Source: Microbacterium telephonicum (lineage in GTDB: Bacteria; Actinomycetota; Actinomycetes; Actinomycetales; Microbacteriaceae). Taken from it: DNA of 64,000 nt. Below are positions 18,065 to 26,456 of this stretch, in pieces. The position numbers and the translations under genes were made by a program. The notes beneath the pieces were generated by a model, which was not told the DNA's origin, did no database searches, and worked only from the letters and a program-made list of their open reading frames with translations. Every line of letters begins with the position of its first letter. Position 1 is the first letter of the stretch. The stretch lies in NCBI RefSeq assembly GCF_003651225.1, contig NZ_RCDB01000003.1, positions 1 through 64,000 of the forward strand, read 5' to 3'.

Positions 18065-18405
18065 GCGCCGGCCTCCTGCTTCTCGAGATCAGTGCGGATC
18101 TCCGCAGAGAGGGGGTCGAGCTTGCGGTTCGCGTAGGACACGTACCACATGGTGATCGCGAAGGTCGTGACGAACTGGCCGAGGCCCAGCAGCAGGCCGA
18201 TCGTGATGTCGCCCCACACCCGGGTGGAGACGAACTCCGTCGCGAACGACGACAGCAGCACGTAGGCGAAGTACCAGAGCAGGAAGGCGACCGTGAGCGG
18301 CCAGACGAAGCTGCGGTGCTTGCGCTTCAGCTCGTCGAATCGGGGTGATTCCTCGACGGCGACGTAGTCGATGCCGGGAGGGGAACCATCGGTGGATGTG
18401 GACAT
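18061..18405 (-). CDS. DUF485 membrane protein, partner of the symporter
   Basis: 114 residues with two membrane helices (FVWPLTVAFLLWYFAYVLL and ITIGLLLGLGQFVTTFAIT), ending in a cytoplasmic charged tail. YjcH/DUF485 proteins are routinely encoded just before acetate permeases. AGGAGG lies four nt before the ATG at 18405. Its precise role in transport is not established. Confidence 0.88.
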   Translation of the reverse strand: MSTSTDGSPPGIDYVAVEESPRFDELKRKHRSFVWPLTVAFLLWYFAYVLLSSFATEFVSTRVWGDITIGLLLGLGQFVTTFAITMWYVSYANRKLDPLSAEIRTDLEKQEAGA

Positions 18406-18541
18406 GTGGCCTCCTTGCCTCATGACGTGCGCGGGGAGCCGAGGGCTCCCCCGGCCGGGCGTCGTCGCCTGGCCGCGTGGTAACGTCGACGCTACGAAAA
18501 CGGGTGACGCGGATGTCACCCCCGGAAGTAGGTAGCACGCG

Positions 18542-19393
18542 ATGGCATCCCCGGGCCTCGCATCCGAGGCCGATCTCCTCGCCCGCGCGGTCGGCGATCT
18601 CGCCACCCGCACCGGGCTCCCTGTCGCCTTCGGTGGCTACGAAGCGCACGACACCGTCGAGATGACGGCCGTCGTCGGCAACCGCACCCCGCACCTGGCC
18701 GGTCTCGTCGTCCGCGCCACCCGCGGTCTCGGCGGCCGCGCGATGGTGGAGCGCCGCCCGCGCCTCGCGCTCGACTACCGCTCGTCACGCCACATCACCC
18801 ACGACTACGACCGCGTCATCCTCGGCGAGGGCATCGCGACCCTGTTCGCGGTGCCGGTCGTCGTATCGGGACGCACCCGCAGCGTGCTGTACTGCGGCTC
18901 GTGGCACACGTCGCGCTTCGGTGAGGCGACGGCCCGCACGGCCGTGCAGGTAGCGTCCGACCTCGCGACGGAACTGCGCGTGCACGACGAGGTCGAGCGC
19001 CGGCTGACCTTCGCCACCTCGCCCGCCGAGAGCGGGCTCGACCCTCGTGCCCGCGAAGAGCTGCGCGAGACCTACGCGGAGCTGAGGAGCATCGCCGCCG
19101 ACGTCTCGGATGCCGGCATCCGCACCCGGCTGGCCGCTCTGGAGCAGCGCCTCGCCGCGCTCTCCCACGACGGCGAGCCGGCCGACCTCCAGCTGGATGT
19201 GCGCCTGTCGCCGCGCGAGGTCGACGTGCTCGCCTGTGCGGCACTCGGCTCGACGAACGCCGAGATCGCGGCGACGCTCTCGCTGAAGGAGGGCACCGTG
19301 AAGTCCTACCTGCAGTCGGCGATGTCCAAGCTCGACGCCTCGACCCGCCACGCCGCGGTCGCGCGGGCGCGGCGCGCCGGACTTCTGCCCTGA
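18542..19393 (+). CDS. GAF-LuxR transcriptional regulator, RamA-like
   Basis: 283 residues: a GAF-like domain in the first 150 and a C-terminal LuxR helix-turn-helix (RLSPREVDVLACAALGSTNAEIA, with recognition helix KEGTVKSYLQSAMSKL). Size and architecture match RamA of Corynebacterium glutamicum, the activator of acetate metabolism, and the gene is divergent from an acetate-type carrier. The 136-nt region between them contains ACCCCCG (18518-18524) and CGGGGA, which resemble the short C- or G-runs RamA binds. RamA identity is inference from domain layout and context. Confidence 0.75.
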   Translation: MASPGLASEADLLARAVGDLATRTGLPVAFGGYEAHDTVEMTAVVGNRTPHLAGLVVRATRGLGGRAMVERRPRLALDYRSSRHITHDYDRVILGEGIATLFAVPVVVSGRTRSVLYCGSWHTSRFGEATARTAVQVASDLATELRVHDEVERRLTFATSPAESGLDPRAREELRETYAELRSIAADVSDAGIRTRLAALEQRLAALSHDGEPADLQLDVRLSPREVDVLACAALGSTNAEIAATLSLKEGTVKSYLQSAMSKLDASTRHAAVARARRAGLLP

Positions 19394-19419
19394 TCGGCCG
19401 CTTCCCGGGGCGGCGCCAC

Positions 19420-19425
19420 TAGGCT
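19420..19425 (+). promoter_or_regulatory. -10 box of leaderless lsr2 promoter
   Basis: TAGGCT ends six nt before the lsr2 ATG, and no Shine-Dalgarno-like sequence lies in between. Confidence 0.5.
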
Positions 19426-19431
19426 TCGGGC

Positions 19432-19791
19432 ATGACCCGCAGAATCGTGCATCAGCTCGTCGACGACCTGGACGGCACCGTCTTGGAGGTCGGGTCGGGC
19501 GAGACCGTGCTGTTCTCCCTCGACGGCACCGCGTACGAGATCGACCTCACCGATGAGAACGCCGCTGGGCTGCGTGACGCCCTCGCGCCGTACATCTCGG
19601 CGGGGCGTCAGGTCTCTGCTCGTACCGCCTCAACGCCGTCGACCCGCGGCTCGGGGGCGCGCACGCAGCGCCGCTCCGGCCAGCGCGACTACGGTCCGGT
19701 GCGCGAGTGGGCCGCGAAGAACGGCTACACGGTGTCCGAGCGCGGCCGCGTTCCCGCGGCGGTGCTCGACGCGTACGACGCCGCGAACTGA
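19432..19791 (+). CDS. lsr2: Lsr2-family nucleoid-associated protein
   Basis: 119 residues. Lsr2 bridges DNA and silences AT-rich, often foreign, genes in actinobacteria. The N-terminal dimerisation part (MTRRIVHQLVDDLDG, then VLFSLDGTAYEIDLT) and the C-terminal DNA-binding part (VREWAAKNGYTVSERGRVP, with the RGR AT-hook) are both complete. The Ser/Thr/Arg-rich linker is typical. Confidence 0.95.
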   Translation: MTRRIVHQLVDDLDGTVLEVGSGETVLFSLDGTAYEIDLTDENAAGLRDALAPYISAGRQVSARTASTPSTRGSGARTQRRSGQRDYGPVREWAAKNGYTVSERGRVPAAVLDAYDAAN

Positions 19792-19831
19792 GCGTCGTCT
19801 CCGGAGCTCGCGCGGCGAGTGGGGGCGTCTG

Positions 19832-19897
19832 TCAGTCGTAGCCGAGCACGACCGAGGGGTCGGACTCGCCGTCGACGACGATGGGCTGATCGTTCAC
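19832..19897 (-). CDS. Candidate 21-residue leaderless microprotein
   Basis: Reads GTG-start NDQPIVVDGESDPSVVLGYD. On the minus strand TACCGT ends seven nt before the GTG, the same leaderless geometry as confirmed genes nearby. GGAGG is too close to the GTG to act as a ribosome binding site. There is no homology I can name. It could be a chance frame. Confidence 0.3.
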   Translation of the reverse strand: MNDQPIVVDGESDPSVVLGYD

Positions 19898-19964
19898 GCC
19901 TCCGACGGTAGCGCCGCGGCCCCTCCCCGCCCGGGCGACACGGCCGTGGAAAACGGATGCGGCG

Positions 19965-20744
19965 TCAGGCGCCGCCGCCTCGGGACACGAAGACGTGCAC
20001 CTCGTCGCCCGACAGCGCGAACCGCAGCGTGGATCCCGCCTGGTAGCGCGCCTGCACCTCGCCGCTGAGCTGACCGTCGACGGGGACGTCGATCCACGGC
20101 TCCAGTCCTTCGGCGGCGCAGTTGCCGGTGGCCGATCCGGGAGCACCACCCGGGTCGAAGACGATCATGAGGCAGCGCCCTCCGGTCTCCTGATAGGAGC
20201 CGCCGGTCACCTCCATGCCGTAGAAGTCGTCGTAGCGCACGGCATCGCCGCCGCCGGCTTCGGCGAACATCTCGCCGACGTCGGCGTTGGCGTCGACGTG
20301 CAGCACGGCGACCGGCTGCGGCCCGGTGGGTGCGAGTATCAGCGTCGCCGGCACCGCGACGGCCGCCCCGAGCACGGCGGCACCGGTGACCGCCGTGGCG
20401 AGGGCCGCCGTCGACCAGCGGCGACGCGGCGGCGCGGTGTCGGATGCGGCGGCGACGGCCGATTCGAGCGCAGCCACCCCGTCGGGCGCGATCTCCACCG
20501 GGGCGCGCGTGAGTGCTTCGGGGCGCGACTGCGGCGCGGATACGGCGCGCGAAGCGGACGCCGCGGCGACGGCATCCGGAATCGCATCGACGATCGGCGG
20601 CGCGGGCGGCGCGGTGCGCGCGCGACGCGCTCCTTCTTCGAGAATCGTCAGACGCCGGAGCGCCTCGGGATCGGCGGTGATGTCGGCGTGCGGTCCGTAG
20701 GCGCGGGCGCGGAGGGCAGCCAGCTCGCCGGGTTCCTCGGGCAT
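19965..20744 (-). CDS. Membrane-anchored protein, paralogue of the next gene (unknown function)
   Basis: 259 residues. The cytoplasmic N-terminus has ELAALRARAYGPHADITADP, then an Ala/Pro-rich linker, one membrane helix (ALATAVTGAAVLGAAVAVPATLIL, about residues 125-148) and an outside domain of about 110 residues. That domain has a Cys pair (GRCLMIVF and GNCAAEG) able to form a disulfide. Same plan as the neighbour at 20786-21667. Function unknown; no catalytic motif seen. Confidence 0.7.
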   Translation of the reverse strand: MPEEPGELAALRARAYGPHADITADPEALRRLTILEEGARRARTAPPAPPIVDAIPDAVAAASASRAVSAPQSRPEALTRAPVEIAPDGVAALESAVAAASDTAPPRRRWSTAALATAVTGAAVLGAAVAVPATLILAPTGPQPVAVLHVDANADVGEMFAEAGGGDAVRYDDFYGMEVTGGSYQETGGRCLMIVFDPGGAPGSATGNCAAEGLEPWIDVPVDGQLSGEVQARYQAGSTLRFALSGDEVHVFVSRGGGA

Positions 20745-20785
20745 GCTCCCACTCTGCCAGGCATGGCGCCGGTCGGGACCCGGAT

Positions 20786-21667
20786 TCAGGATCCGTCGCC
20801 GCGGTCGAGGAAGACGCCGATGCGATCGCCGTCGCGGACGAACTGCAGCGCACTGCCGTCGGGGAAACGATCGCGGATCTCCGGCGGCACATCGCTGCCG
20901 ACGAAGATCTCCACCGTCGCCGGGAAGGTACCGACGCCGCAGCCCGACCAGAAGCCGTTTCCGAAACCCCAGCCGTCGCTGGGGTCGAACTCCTCGGGGA
21001 TGCTCTCGCCGACGACCACGGCGAAGCAATCCTCGCCGCCATTCATGCCGACATACCCCTGCATCGTCTCGAAGGCGACGAGACCGTCGTAGTCCCACAC
21101 GAGCGAACTCGCACCGGCGCCGCCCCACCCGCTCGGGACCTCGACGCGGTCGGTGGGCTCGAGCGTCGCGACCTGCTCGGCGCCGTGCGACATCGAGATG
21201 GGCGCGAAGTACGTGAGGGTCCAGGTGATGGCGACGGCGACCGCTGCGGCCGCGACGACCGTGAAGGCCCAGAGGAGTTTCAGGCGAAGGGTCAGTCGCG
21301 GTGGGGCGTTCTCCGCGTCGGTGGGCGGGTCGCCCGTATGGGAGGGATCGGAATGGGCGGGCGCGGGCGGCTCCGGCGTCGGGGTGGTCGACGGGTTCTG
21401 CGCCAGATCCGCCGACGAGCGGCCCACGCCGTTCGCCGACGGAGCGCTGCCCTGAGCGGCCGCGGTGCGCCCGTGCGCATCGTCCGGGGCGGTGTGGTCA
21501 CGCTTCGGGCGCTCCCCCGGATGCGGCGCGGCGCCCGCCTGTCGCGCCTCCAGCTCGTCGAGCCGGCGTCGGGCCGCGGGGTCAGCCTGGATGTCGGCGG
21601 AGGGGCCGTAGGCGCGGGCGCGCAGGCTCCGCAGCTCGGCGAGACTGTCGGCGTCCATCGCGGGCAT
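20786..21667 (-). CDS. Membrane-anchored protein, paralogue of the previous gene (unknown function)
   Basis: 293 residues with the same order of parts as the gene at 19965-20744: LRARAYGPSADIQADP near the start, a long Pro/Ser/Thr linker, a membrane helix (LLWAFTVVAAAAVAVAITW, about 140-160) and an extracellular domain with GEDCFAVVVGES and SGCGVGTFPATVEIFVG. The shared LRARAYGP-ADI-DP motif and the paired cysteines indicate tandem duplication followed by strong divergence. Confidence 0.7.
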   Translation of the reverse strand: MPAMDADSLAELRSLRARAYGPSADIQADPAARRRLDELEARQAGAAPHPGERPKRDHTAPDDAHGRTAAAQGSAPSANGVGRSSADLAQNPSTTPTPEPPAPAHSDPSHTGDPPTDAENAPPRLTLRLKLLWAFTVVAAAAVAVAITWTLTYFAPISMSHGAEQVATLEPTDRVEVPSGWGGAGASSLVWDYDGLVAFETMQGYVGMNGGEDCFAVVVGESIPEEFDPSDGWGFGNGFWSGCGVGTFPATVEIFVGSDVPPEIRDRFPDGSALQFVRDGDRIGVFLDRGDGS

Positions 21668-21736
21668 GTTCCGACCCTCTCGCATTTCGGCGTGGACGGC
21701 ATCCGGCACGCCGCGACGGCCTGCGAGGATCGTCGT

Positions 21737-22087
21737 ATGAAGATCGCCCTGCTCCGACGCTTCGTCGCCCTCGTCGAGCACGACCTGCACTTCCCGCGCA
21801 CCGCTGACGCGTTGGGCATCCCGCTCGCGTCGCTGTACACGACGGTCGGGAAGCTCGACGACGAGGTCGGTCACCCCGTACTGGCGGGGGCCAAGGGCGC
21901 TCAGACCCTCACGCCGGCCGGTCGCCTGCTGCTCGAGGAGGCGCGTCGCCGCATCGCCGATGCACCCGAGCCTGCTGCGAAGGCGGTGAGCCCCGCGGGC
22001 GGAAAGGCCAAGGCATCGAAGGGCAAGGGCCGGGCCCCGATCGTGAAGGGTCAGCCGAAGCCCTACAAGAAGCGGCAGGGACGCTGA
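21737..22087 (+). CDS. Small DNA-binding protein: LysR-type helix-turn-helix with a basic tail
   Basis: 116 residues. The first 65 match a LysR N-terminal helix-turn-helix (LLRRFVALVEHDLHFPRTADAL, here residues 5-26, then TPAGRLLLEEARR), but there is no effector domain. A Lys-rich tail (GGKAKASKGKGRAP, then KPYKKRQGR) replaces it, so it looks like an architectural or constitutive DNA binder. The ATG follows GAGGAT by six nt (leaderless type). The stop overlaps the next ATG (TGATG), giving a two-gene operon. Confidence 0.75.
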   Translation: MKIALLRRFVALVEHDLHFPRTADALGIPLASLYTTVGKLDDEVGHPVLAGAKGAQTLTPAGRLLLEEARRRIADAPEPAAKAVSPAGGKAKASKGKGRAPIVKGQPKPYKKRQGR

Positions 22088-22539
22088 TGCAGATCGTCGT
22101 CGACGACCTGTCGGGGGCCGCGACCCAGCGCCTGCTCGCCGCACACCTGGCAGGGATGCGGGCTACGCCCGGCGAGTGCGTGCACGCGCTCGATCTGGAG
22201 GCGCTGCGGCATCCGTCGCTCACCGTCTGGACGGTGCGTATCGGTGATGAGGTCATCGGCGTCGGCGCCCTCAAGCGGTTGGATGCGGAGAACGCCGAGC
22301 TGAAGTCGATGCGGGTCGCGGACGGCCACCGCGGCACGGGCGCGGGGCGCGGGATCCTGCGACACATCCTCGCCGAGGCGCGCGCCGCCGGGTTCGCGAA
22401 CGTCTGGCTCGAGACGGGGTCATCGGTCGAGTTCCTGCCCGCGCGGACGCTGTACTCGTCGGAGGGCTTCGCCCCGTGCGGGCCGTATGGCGACTACGTC
22501 GAGGACCCCCTTTCGGTGTTCATGACGCGGACCTTGTGA
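22087..22539 (+). CDS. GNAT-family N-acetyltransferase
   Basis: 150 residues. The acetyl-CoA-binding motif is VADGHRGTGAGRGILRHIL (about residues 78-96), with ELKSMRV just before it and the common C-terminal YSSEGFAPCGPYGDY. It overlaps the LysR-like gene by one base. This group resembles YafP/ElaA-type acetyltransferases; substrate unknown. Confidence 0.85.
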   Translation: MQIVVDDLSGAATQRLLAAHLAGMRATPGECVHALDLEALRHPSLTVWTVRIGDEVIGVGALKRLDAENAELKSMRVADGHRGTGAGRGILRHILAEARAAGFANVWLETGSSVEFLPARTLYSSEGFAPCGPYGDYVEDPLSVFMTRTL

Positions 22540-22554
22540 CGCTGGAAAGGGAGA

Positions 22555-22626
22555 TGCCCCTGGAGGGATTCGAACCCCCGACCCGCTCCTTAGGACGGAG
22601 TGGCTCTTCCACTGAGCTACAGAGGC
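22555..22626 (-). tRNA. tRNA-Arg (anticodon CCT)
   Basis: Minus-strand cloverleaf: acceptor GCCTCTG with CAGGGGC, D stem GCTC/GAGC, anticodon loop GTCCTAA (anticodon CCT, codon AGG) and T loop TTCGAAT. One A-C mismatch tops the anticodon stem. No encoded CCA. Confidence 0.9.
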
Positions 22627-22680
22627 TGGCGGTTCGATTGTAGACGGTGCGCCTTCGCCATCCGTTCCCGCGTGGATCAT

Positions 22681-22711
22681 TTGATCGAATGTCGGAACCC
22701 CTGCGTAGCGT
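22681..22711 (+). promoter_or_regulatory. Promoter of the DUF222/HNH gene
   Basis: TTGATC (22681-22686) and TAGCGT (22706-22711) are 19 nt apart; the -10 box ends six nt before the ATG, so the mRNA is probably leaderless. Confidence 0.45.
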
Positions 22712-22717
22712 TCAGAT

Positions 22718-24133
22718 ATGGATCTTTCGACCAATACGGAGGTCGCCTTCGAGGATAGCCTGTGGGCGGATCCCGAGTATGTCGAGGCCTACTGGCAGAC
22801 GTTCCTCGCCGATCTCGAACGCCGCGGGATACCCGGCGAGGATGTCGACGGCGAGTTTGCTGAGACGATGCCCTTCGATCCGATCGAACAGGCGGTCGCG
22901 CTGGCGCGGCAAGCCCGATCGCTGTCCTCGCGCACCGACGCCGCGTTCGCCGCGGTCCTCGCGGATGCCGCCCGCTCCCCCGAACAGTGGGTGGGCCCCG
23001 ATCCGACTCTCGATCCGCTCTGGCGCGACCCGAGCGGCCTCTCGAACGCTGCCGTCCGAGCACGTCGCCGTGACCTTGCCGTCCGATCGGCCGCGCTCGA
23101 CCTCGGAGCACGCACCCAGCTCTCCGATCTCCAGGTGAGGAGCCGCGCGCACAAGGCGAAGACCCTTGAGGAGCGGTGCCCCCGGCTGTGGCGCGCCGCT
23201 GTGGACGGGGCGATCTCCGAGCAGAACGTCGCTGCCGCCGCCCACGCCGCGGACACCCTCCCCGCAGACGCCCGCGACGCCTGGGAACGGTTCGACGAGG
23301 TCGCTGCGGACGCCGCGCAACGACTCGCGCCAGGGCGTTTTCGACAGCGGGTGCGCACCATTCGCGACCGCGCCCACCCGGAATCACGTGAAGAACGTCA
23401 TGCCCGCGCAGCCGCAGACCGCGACGTCCGATTCCACGGCGATGACGACGGCATGGTCTGCGTCACCGCCTTCATCCCCGCGAGCTTCGGTCGCCTCGCC
23501 GAGGAACGTCTCGATGCGACCGCGCGGCACCTTGCGTCGCAGACGGATGAGACCCGAACGACGGCGCAGCTGCGCGCCGATGTCTTCTGCGACCTCCTCG
23601 TACACGGTGGCTCCGACCAGGTCCCCACCGAGCGTGATGAGCCGGCTTTCCCGGCCGCAACCGTCACCACGACCGTCCACCTGACCATCCCCGTGCTGAC
23701 ACTGCTCGGCGCAGGCGACGCTCCCGCCACCCTCGACGGATACGGACCGATCGATCAGGACACCGCCCGGACCCTCGCTGCCGGCGCGTCCGAGTGGTAC
23801 CGAGTGCTGACCGATCCGGTCCGCGGTACGGTGCTCGACGTCGAACGCCGCGCCTATCGCGTACCGCGCGCCCTTCGCCGCTGGCTGACCGCCCGGCATC
23901 CGTACTGCCTCGCCCCCGGGTGCACACGACCGTCCCGACTGTGCGACATCGACCATCGCATCCGCTGGGCGGACGGAGGTGCGACGGCCGCCTCCAACCT
24001 CGGACCGCTCTGCGAGCGCCACCATTCCGTCAAGGACGGCACACCCTGGGCAATGAACCGCGATGACGAGGGTCGCCTGAGCTGGACGAGTCCGACCGGG
24101 TTCGAACTCGACGCGGATCCGCCACCATTCTGA
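22718..24133 (+). CDS. DUF222 (13E12-repeat) protein with HNH endonuclease domain
   Basis: 471 residues. The DUF222 region fills the first 350 residues. The C-terminal HNH nuclease has HPYCLAPGCTRPSRLCDIDH (zinc cysteines and the first catalytic His region) and NLGPLCERHH. These proteins are abundant and repeated in actinobacterial genomes and probably mobile; their DNA target is not known. It stands alone between tRNA-Arg and the convergent poxB. Confidence 0.88.
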   Translation: MDLSTNTEVAFEDSLWADPEYVEAYWQTFLADLERRGIPGEDVDGEFAETMPFDPIEQAVALARQARSLSSRTDAAFAAVLADAARSPEQWVGPDPTLDPLWRDPSGLSNAAVRARRRDLAVRSAALDLGARTQLSDLQVRSRAHKAKTLEERCPRLWRAAVDGAISEQNVAAAAHAADTLPADARDAWERFDEVAADAAQRLAPGRFRQRVRTIRDRAHPESREERHARAAADRDVRFHGDDDGMVCVTAFIPASFGRLAEERLDATARHLASQTDETRTTAQLRADVFCDLLVHGGSDQVPTERDEPAFPAATVTTTVHLTIPVLTLLGAGDAPATLDGYGPIDQDTARTLAAGASEWYRVLTDPVRGTVLDVERRAYRVPRALRRWLTARHPYCLAPGCTRPSRLCDIDHRIRWADGGATAASNLGPLCERHHSVKDGTPWAMNRDDEGRLSWTSPTGFELDADPPPF

Positions 24134-24188
24134 GCTCCGACCGAAGGTGTCACGATCGCCGGCGACCACGGTCGCCCCCGGGCGCGCG

Positions 24189-25937
24189 TCAGTGGAACAG
24201 GCGCCGCCACAGGTTGGTGTCGGCGAGGTCGAGCAGCTCGTCGCCGCGCCCCGACATGACCGTGCGCAGCGCCCACAGCGTGAAGCCCTTCGCCTGTGCC
24301 GCGGTGATGGCGGGAGGCATCGACAACTCCTGCCGCGCCGTCACGACATCGACCAGCACCGGTCCCTCGGCGGCGAGCGCCCGCTCGAGCGCCGGACGCA
24401 GTTCCGAGGCTTTATCCACCCGGATGCCCGTGATGCCGACGGCCTCCGCGATCGCCGCGAAGCTCGGATTGTCCAGCTCCGTGCCGAAGTTCACGATGCC
24501 GGCCGCCTTCATCTCCACCTCGACGAAGTTCAGCGACGAGTTGTCGAAGACGACGATCTTCACGGGCAGGTCGTTCTGCCGGATCGACAGCAGATCGCCC
24601 ATCAGCATCGCGAGTCCGCCGTCGCCCGACAGCGAGACGACCTGGCGGCCGCCGTCCTCCGCCTGAGCGCCGAGCGCCTGCGGCAGCGCGTTCGCCATCG
24701 ACCCGTGCAGGAACGAACCGAGCAGCCGCCGCCTCCCATTCATGGTCAGATAGCGCGACGCCCAGATCACGGGGCTTCCGACATCCGCCGTGAAGACCGC
24801 GTCGTCGGCGGCGAGCTCGTCGAGCAGCCGCGCGAGATACTGCGGATGGATCGGTTCCTCGCCGTCGTCGACCGCCAACTCGTCAAGGTTCCGGCGCGTC
24901 TTGCGGTAGTGCTCGACGCTGTCGGTGACGTGGCTGTCATCCCGCCCCTCGTCGATGAGCGGCAGAAGCGCCGCCGCCGTCTCGCGCACCCCGCCGACGA
25001 GGCCGACATCGATCGGAGTGCGTCGGCCGAGCTGCTCCCCGCGGATGTCGACCTGCACGATGCGTGCCTTCGCGGGATAGAACTGCCGATACGGGAAGTC
25101 GGTGCCCAGCATGAGCAGCGCGTCGCACCGCTCCATCGCCCGATACCCCGACGCGAAGCCGAGCAGCCCGGTCATCCCGACGTCGTACGGGTTCTCCCAC
25201 TCGATGTGCTCCTTGCCGCGCAGCGCGTGCACGACAGGCGCCTGCAGCTTCGCGGCGAGCGCGACCACCTCGTCGTGCGCCCCGGCCACGCCGGCGCCGG
25301 CGAGGATGGTGACGTTCTCGGCGCCGTTGAGCACCGCAGCCGCCTCGGCCAGACTCTCGGCATCCGGCAGCGTCGTCGACCGCGACGCGATGATCGGCGC
25401 CGACGGACGGCGTTCCGGTGCGTCCTGGAAGAAGACGTCGCCGGGAACGACGACGACCGCGACCCCGCGACGCTCGACGGCGGTGCGCATCGCGATCTCC
25501 AACACCCATGGCAGCTGCGCCGGGTCGCTCACGAGCTCGCAGTACACCGAGCACTCGCGGAACAGCTCCTGCGGATGCGTTTCCTGGAAGTACGAGCTCC
25601 CGACCTCCTCGCTCGGGATATGCGAGGCGATCGCCAGCACCGGGACCCGCGTCCGGTTGGCGTCGAACAGTCCGTTGATGAAGTGCAGGTTGCCCGGACC
25701 GCACGAACCGGCGACCACAGCCAGCCGCCCCGTGAGCTCGGCATCCGCGCCCGCCGCGAAGGCCGCCGCCTCCTCGTGTCGCATGTGCATCCAGCGGATG
25801 CCGCCGCCCCCGCGTCTGTCGCTGTGACGGCGCAGCGCGTCGGTGAACGCGTTGAGCGAATCCCCCGGAAGCCCCCAGACGCGGGTGACCCCGGCGGAGG
25901 TGAGCGTGTCGATGAAGAAGTCTGCGACGTTGGCCAT
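24189..25937 (-). CDS. poxB: Pyruvate:quinone oxidoreductase (pyruvate oxidase)
   Basis: 582 residues. Decarboxylates pyruvate to acetate and CO2, passing electrons from FAD to the quinone pool at the membrane. The N-terminal stretch follows E. coli PoxB closely: RVWGLPGDSLNAF, RHEEAAAFAAGAD, AGSCGPGNLHFINGLFDANR and YFQETHPQELFRECSVYCEL. The thiamine-diphosphate motif is GDGGLAMLMGDLLSIRQN, with the metal-binding GDG and N. It would supply acetate, the likely substrate of the symporter at 16430-18064, though the two are not linked in an operon. Confidence 0.9.
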   Translation of the reverse strand: MANVADFFIDTLTSAGVTRVWGLPGDSLNAFTDALRRHSDRRGGGGIRWMHMRHEEAAAFAAGADAELTGRLAVVAGSCGPGNLHFINGLFDANRTRVPVLAIASHIPSEEVGSSYFQETHPQELFRECSVYCELVSDPAQLPWVLEIAMRTAVERRGVAVVVVPGDVFFQDAPERRPSAPIIASRSTTLPDAESLAEAAAVLNGAENVTILAGAGVAGAHDEVVALAAKLQAPVVHALRGKEHIEWENPYDVGMTGLLGFASGYRAMERCDALLMLGTDFPYRQFYPAKARIVQVDIRGEQLGRRTPIDVGLVGGVRETAAALLPLIDEGRDDSHVTDSVEHYRKTRRNLDELAVDDGEEPIHPQYLARLLDELAADDAVFTADVGSPVIWASRYLTMNGRRRLLGSFLHGSMANALPQALGAQAEDGGRQVVSLSGDGGLAMLMGDLLSIRQNDLPVKIVVFDNSSLNFVEVEMKAAGIVNFGTELDNPSFAAIAEAVGITGIRVDKASELRPALERALAAEGPVLVDVVTARQELSMPPAITAAQAKGFTLWALRTVMSGRGDELLDLADTNLWRRLFH

Positions 25938-26096
25938 GCCCTCACGCTACGCCGAGCCCGATGCCCGGTCTCGGCCCTTGACAGCGCGAACCTCCGTATC
26001 CGGTGTGAGTCCCCGGCCACGCCGTGTCGCAGGTTGCATGCGCCCCGGATTCTCGGAATCGTGGCCGGTCCGCAGCAATCCACGGAAGGAAGAGCC

Positions 26097-26378
26097 ATGC
26101 TCACACTCACCGAGAACGCCACGACCGCCGTCAAGAACCTGACGGCCCAGCTCCCCACCGACACCGGCGGCCTCCGCATCAGCGAGGCGGCCGAGCCCGG
26201 CGCCGGTTACGCGGTGAGCCTCGCCCCCGCCCCCGAGAAGGGCGACGTCGTCGTCGAGGAAGGCGGTGCCCGGGTGTTCGTCGACCCGGTCGCCACGGTG
26301 CAGCTCGACGACCGCGTGCTCGACGCACGCGTCGACGGCGACGGCTCCATCGGCTTCGCGCTCGCCCAGCAGAGCTGA
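26097..26378 (+). CDS. HesB/IscA-fold protein lacking the iron-sulfur cysteines
   Basis: 93 residues. MLTLTENATTAVKNL, LRISEAAEPGAGYAVSL and VFVDPVATVQLDDRVLD follow the HesB/IscA ('Fe-S cluster assembly accessory') fold, but there is no Cys in the protein, while true A-type carriers need three. It therefore cannot carry a cluster in the usual way. GGAAGGA lies before the ATG. Such Cys-less relatives occur in actinobacteria without known function. Confidence 0.75.
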   Translation: MLTLTENATTAVKNLTAQLPTDTGGLRISEAAEPGAGYAVSLAPAPEKGDVVVEEGGARVFVDPVATVQLDDRVLDARVDGDGSIGFALAQQS

Positions 26379-26395
26379 GCCTCACGCACACGCGC

Positions 26396-26432
26396 GACGG
26401 CGCCCCGGGACCTCGTGCCCCGGGGCGCCGTC
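26396..26432. terminator. Strong terminator between convergent genes
   Basis: Perfect 14-bp stem GACGGCGCCCCGGG with CCCGGGGCGCCGTC, loop of nine, between the HesB-fold gene and the end of dnaE2. Confidence 0.8.
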
Positions 26433-26456
26433 GTTCTGTATCCCTCGCCTCGCGCC

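Noticed and set aside
22718..24133. Mobile element or intein around the HNH gene
   Set aside because: No terminal repeats, splice motifs or interrupted host gene; it is an ordinary DUF222/HNH protein.
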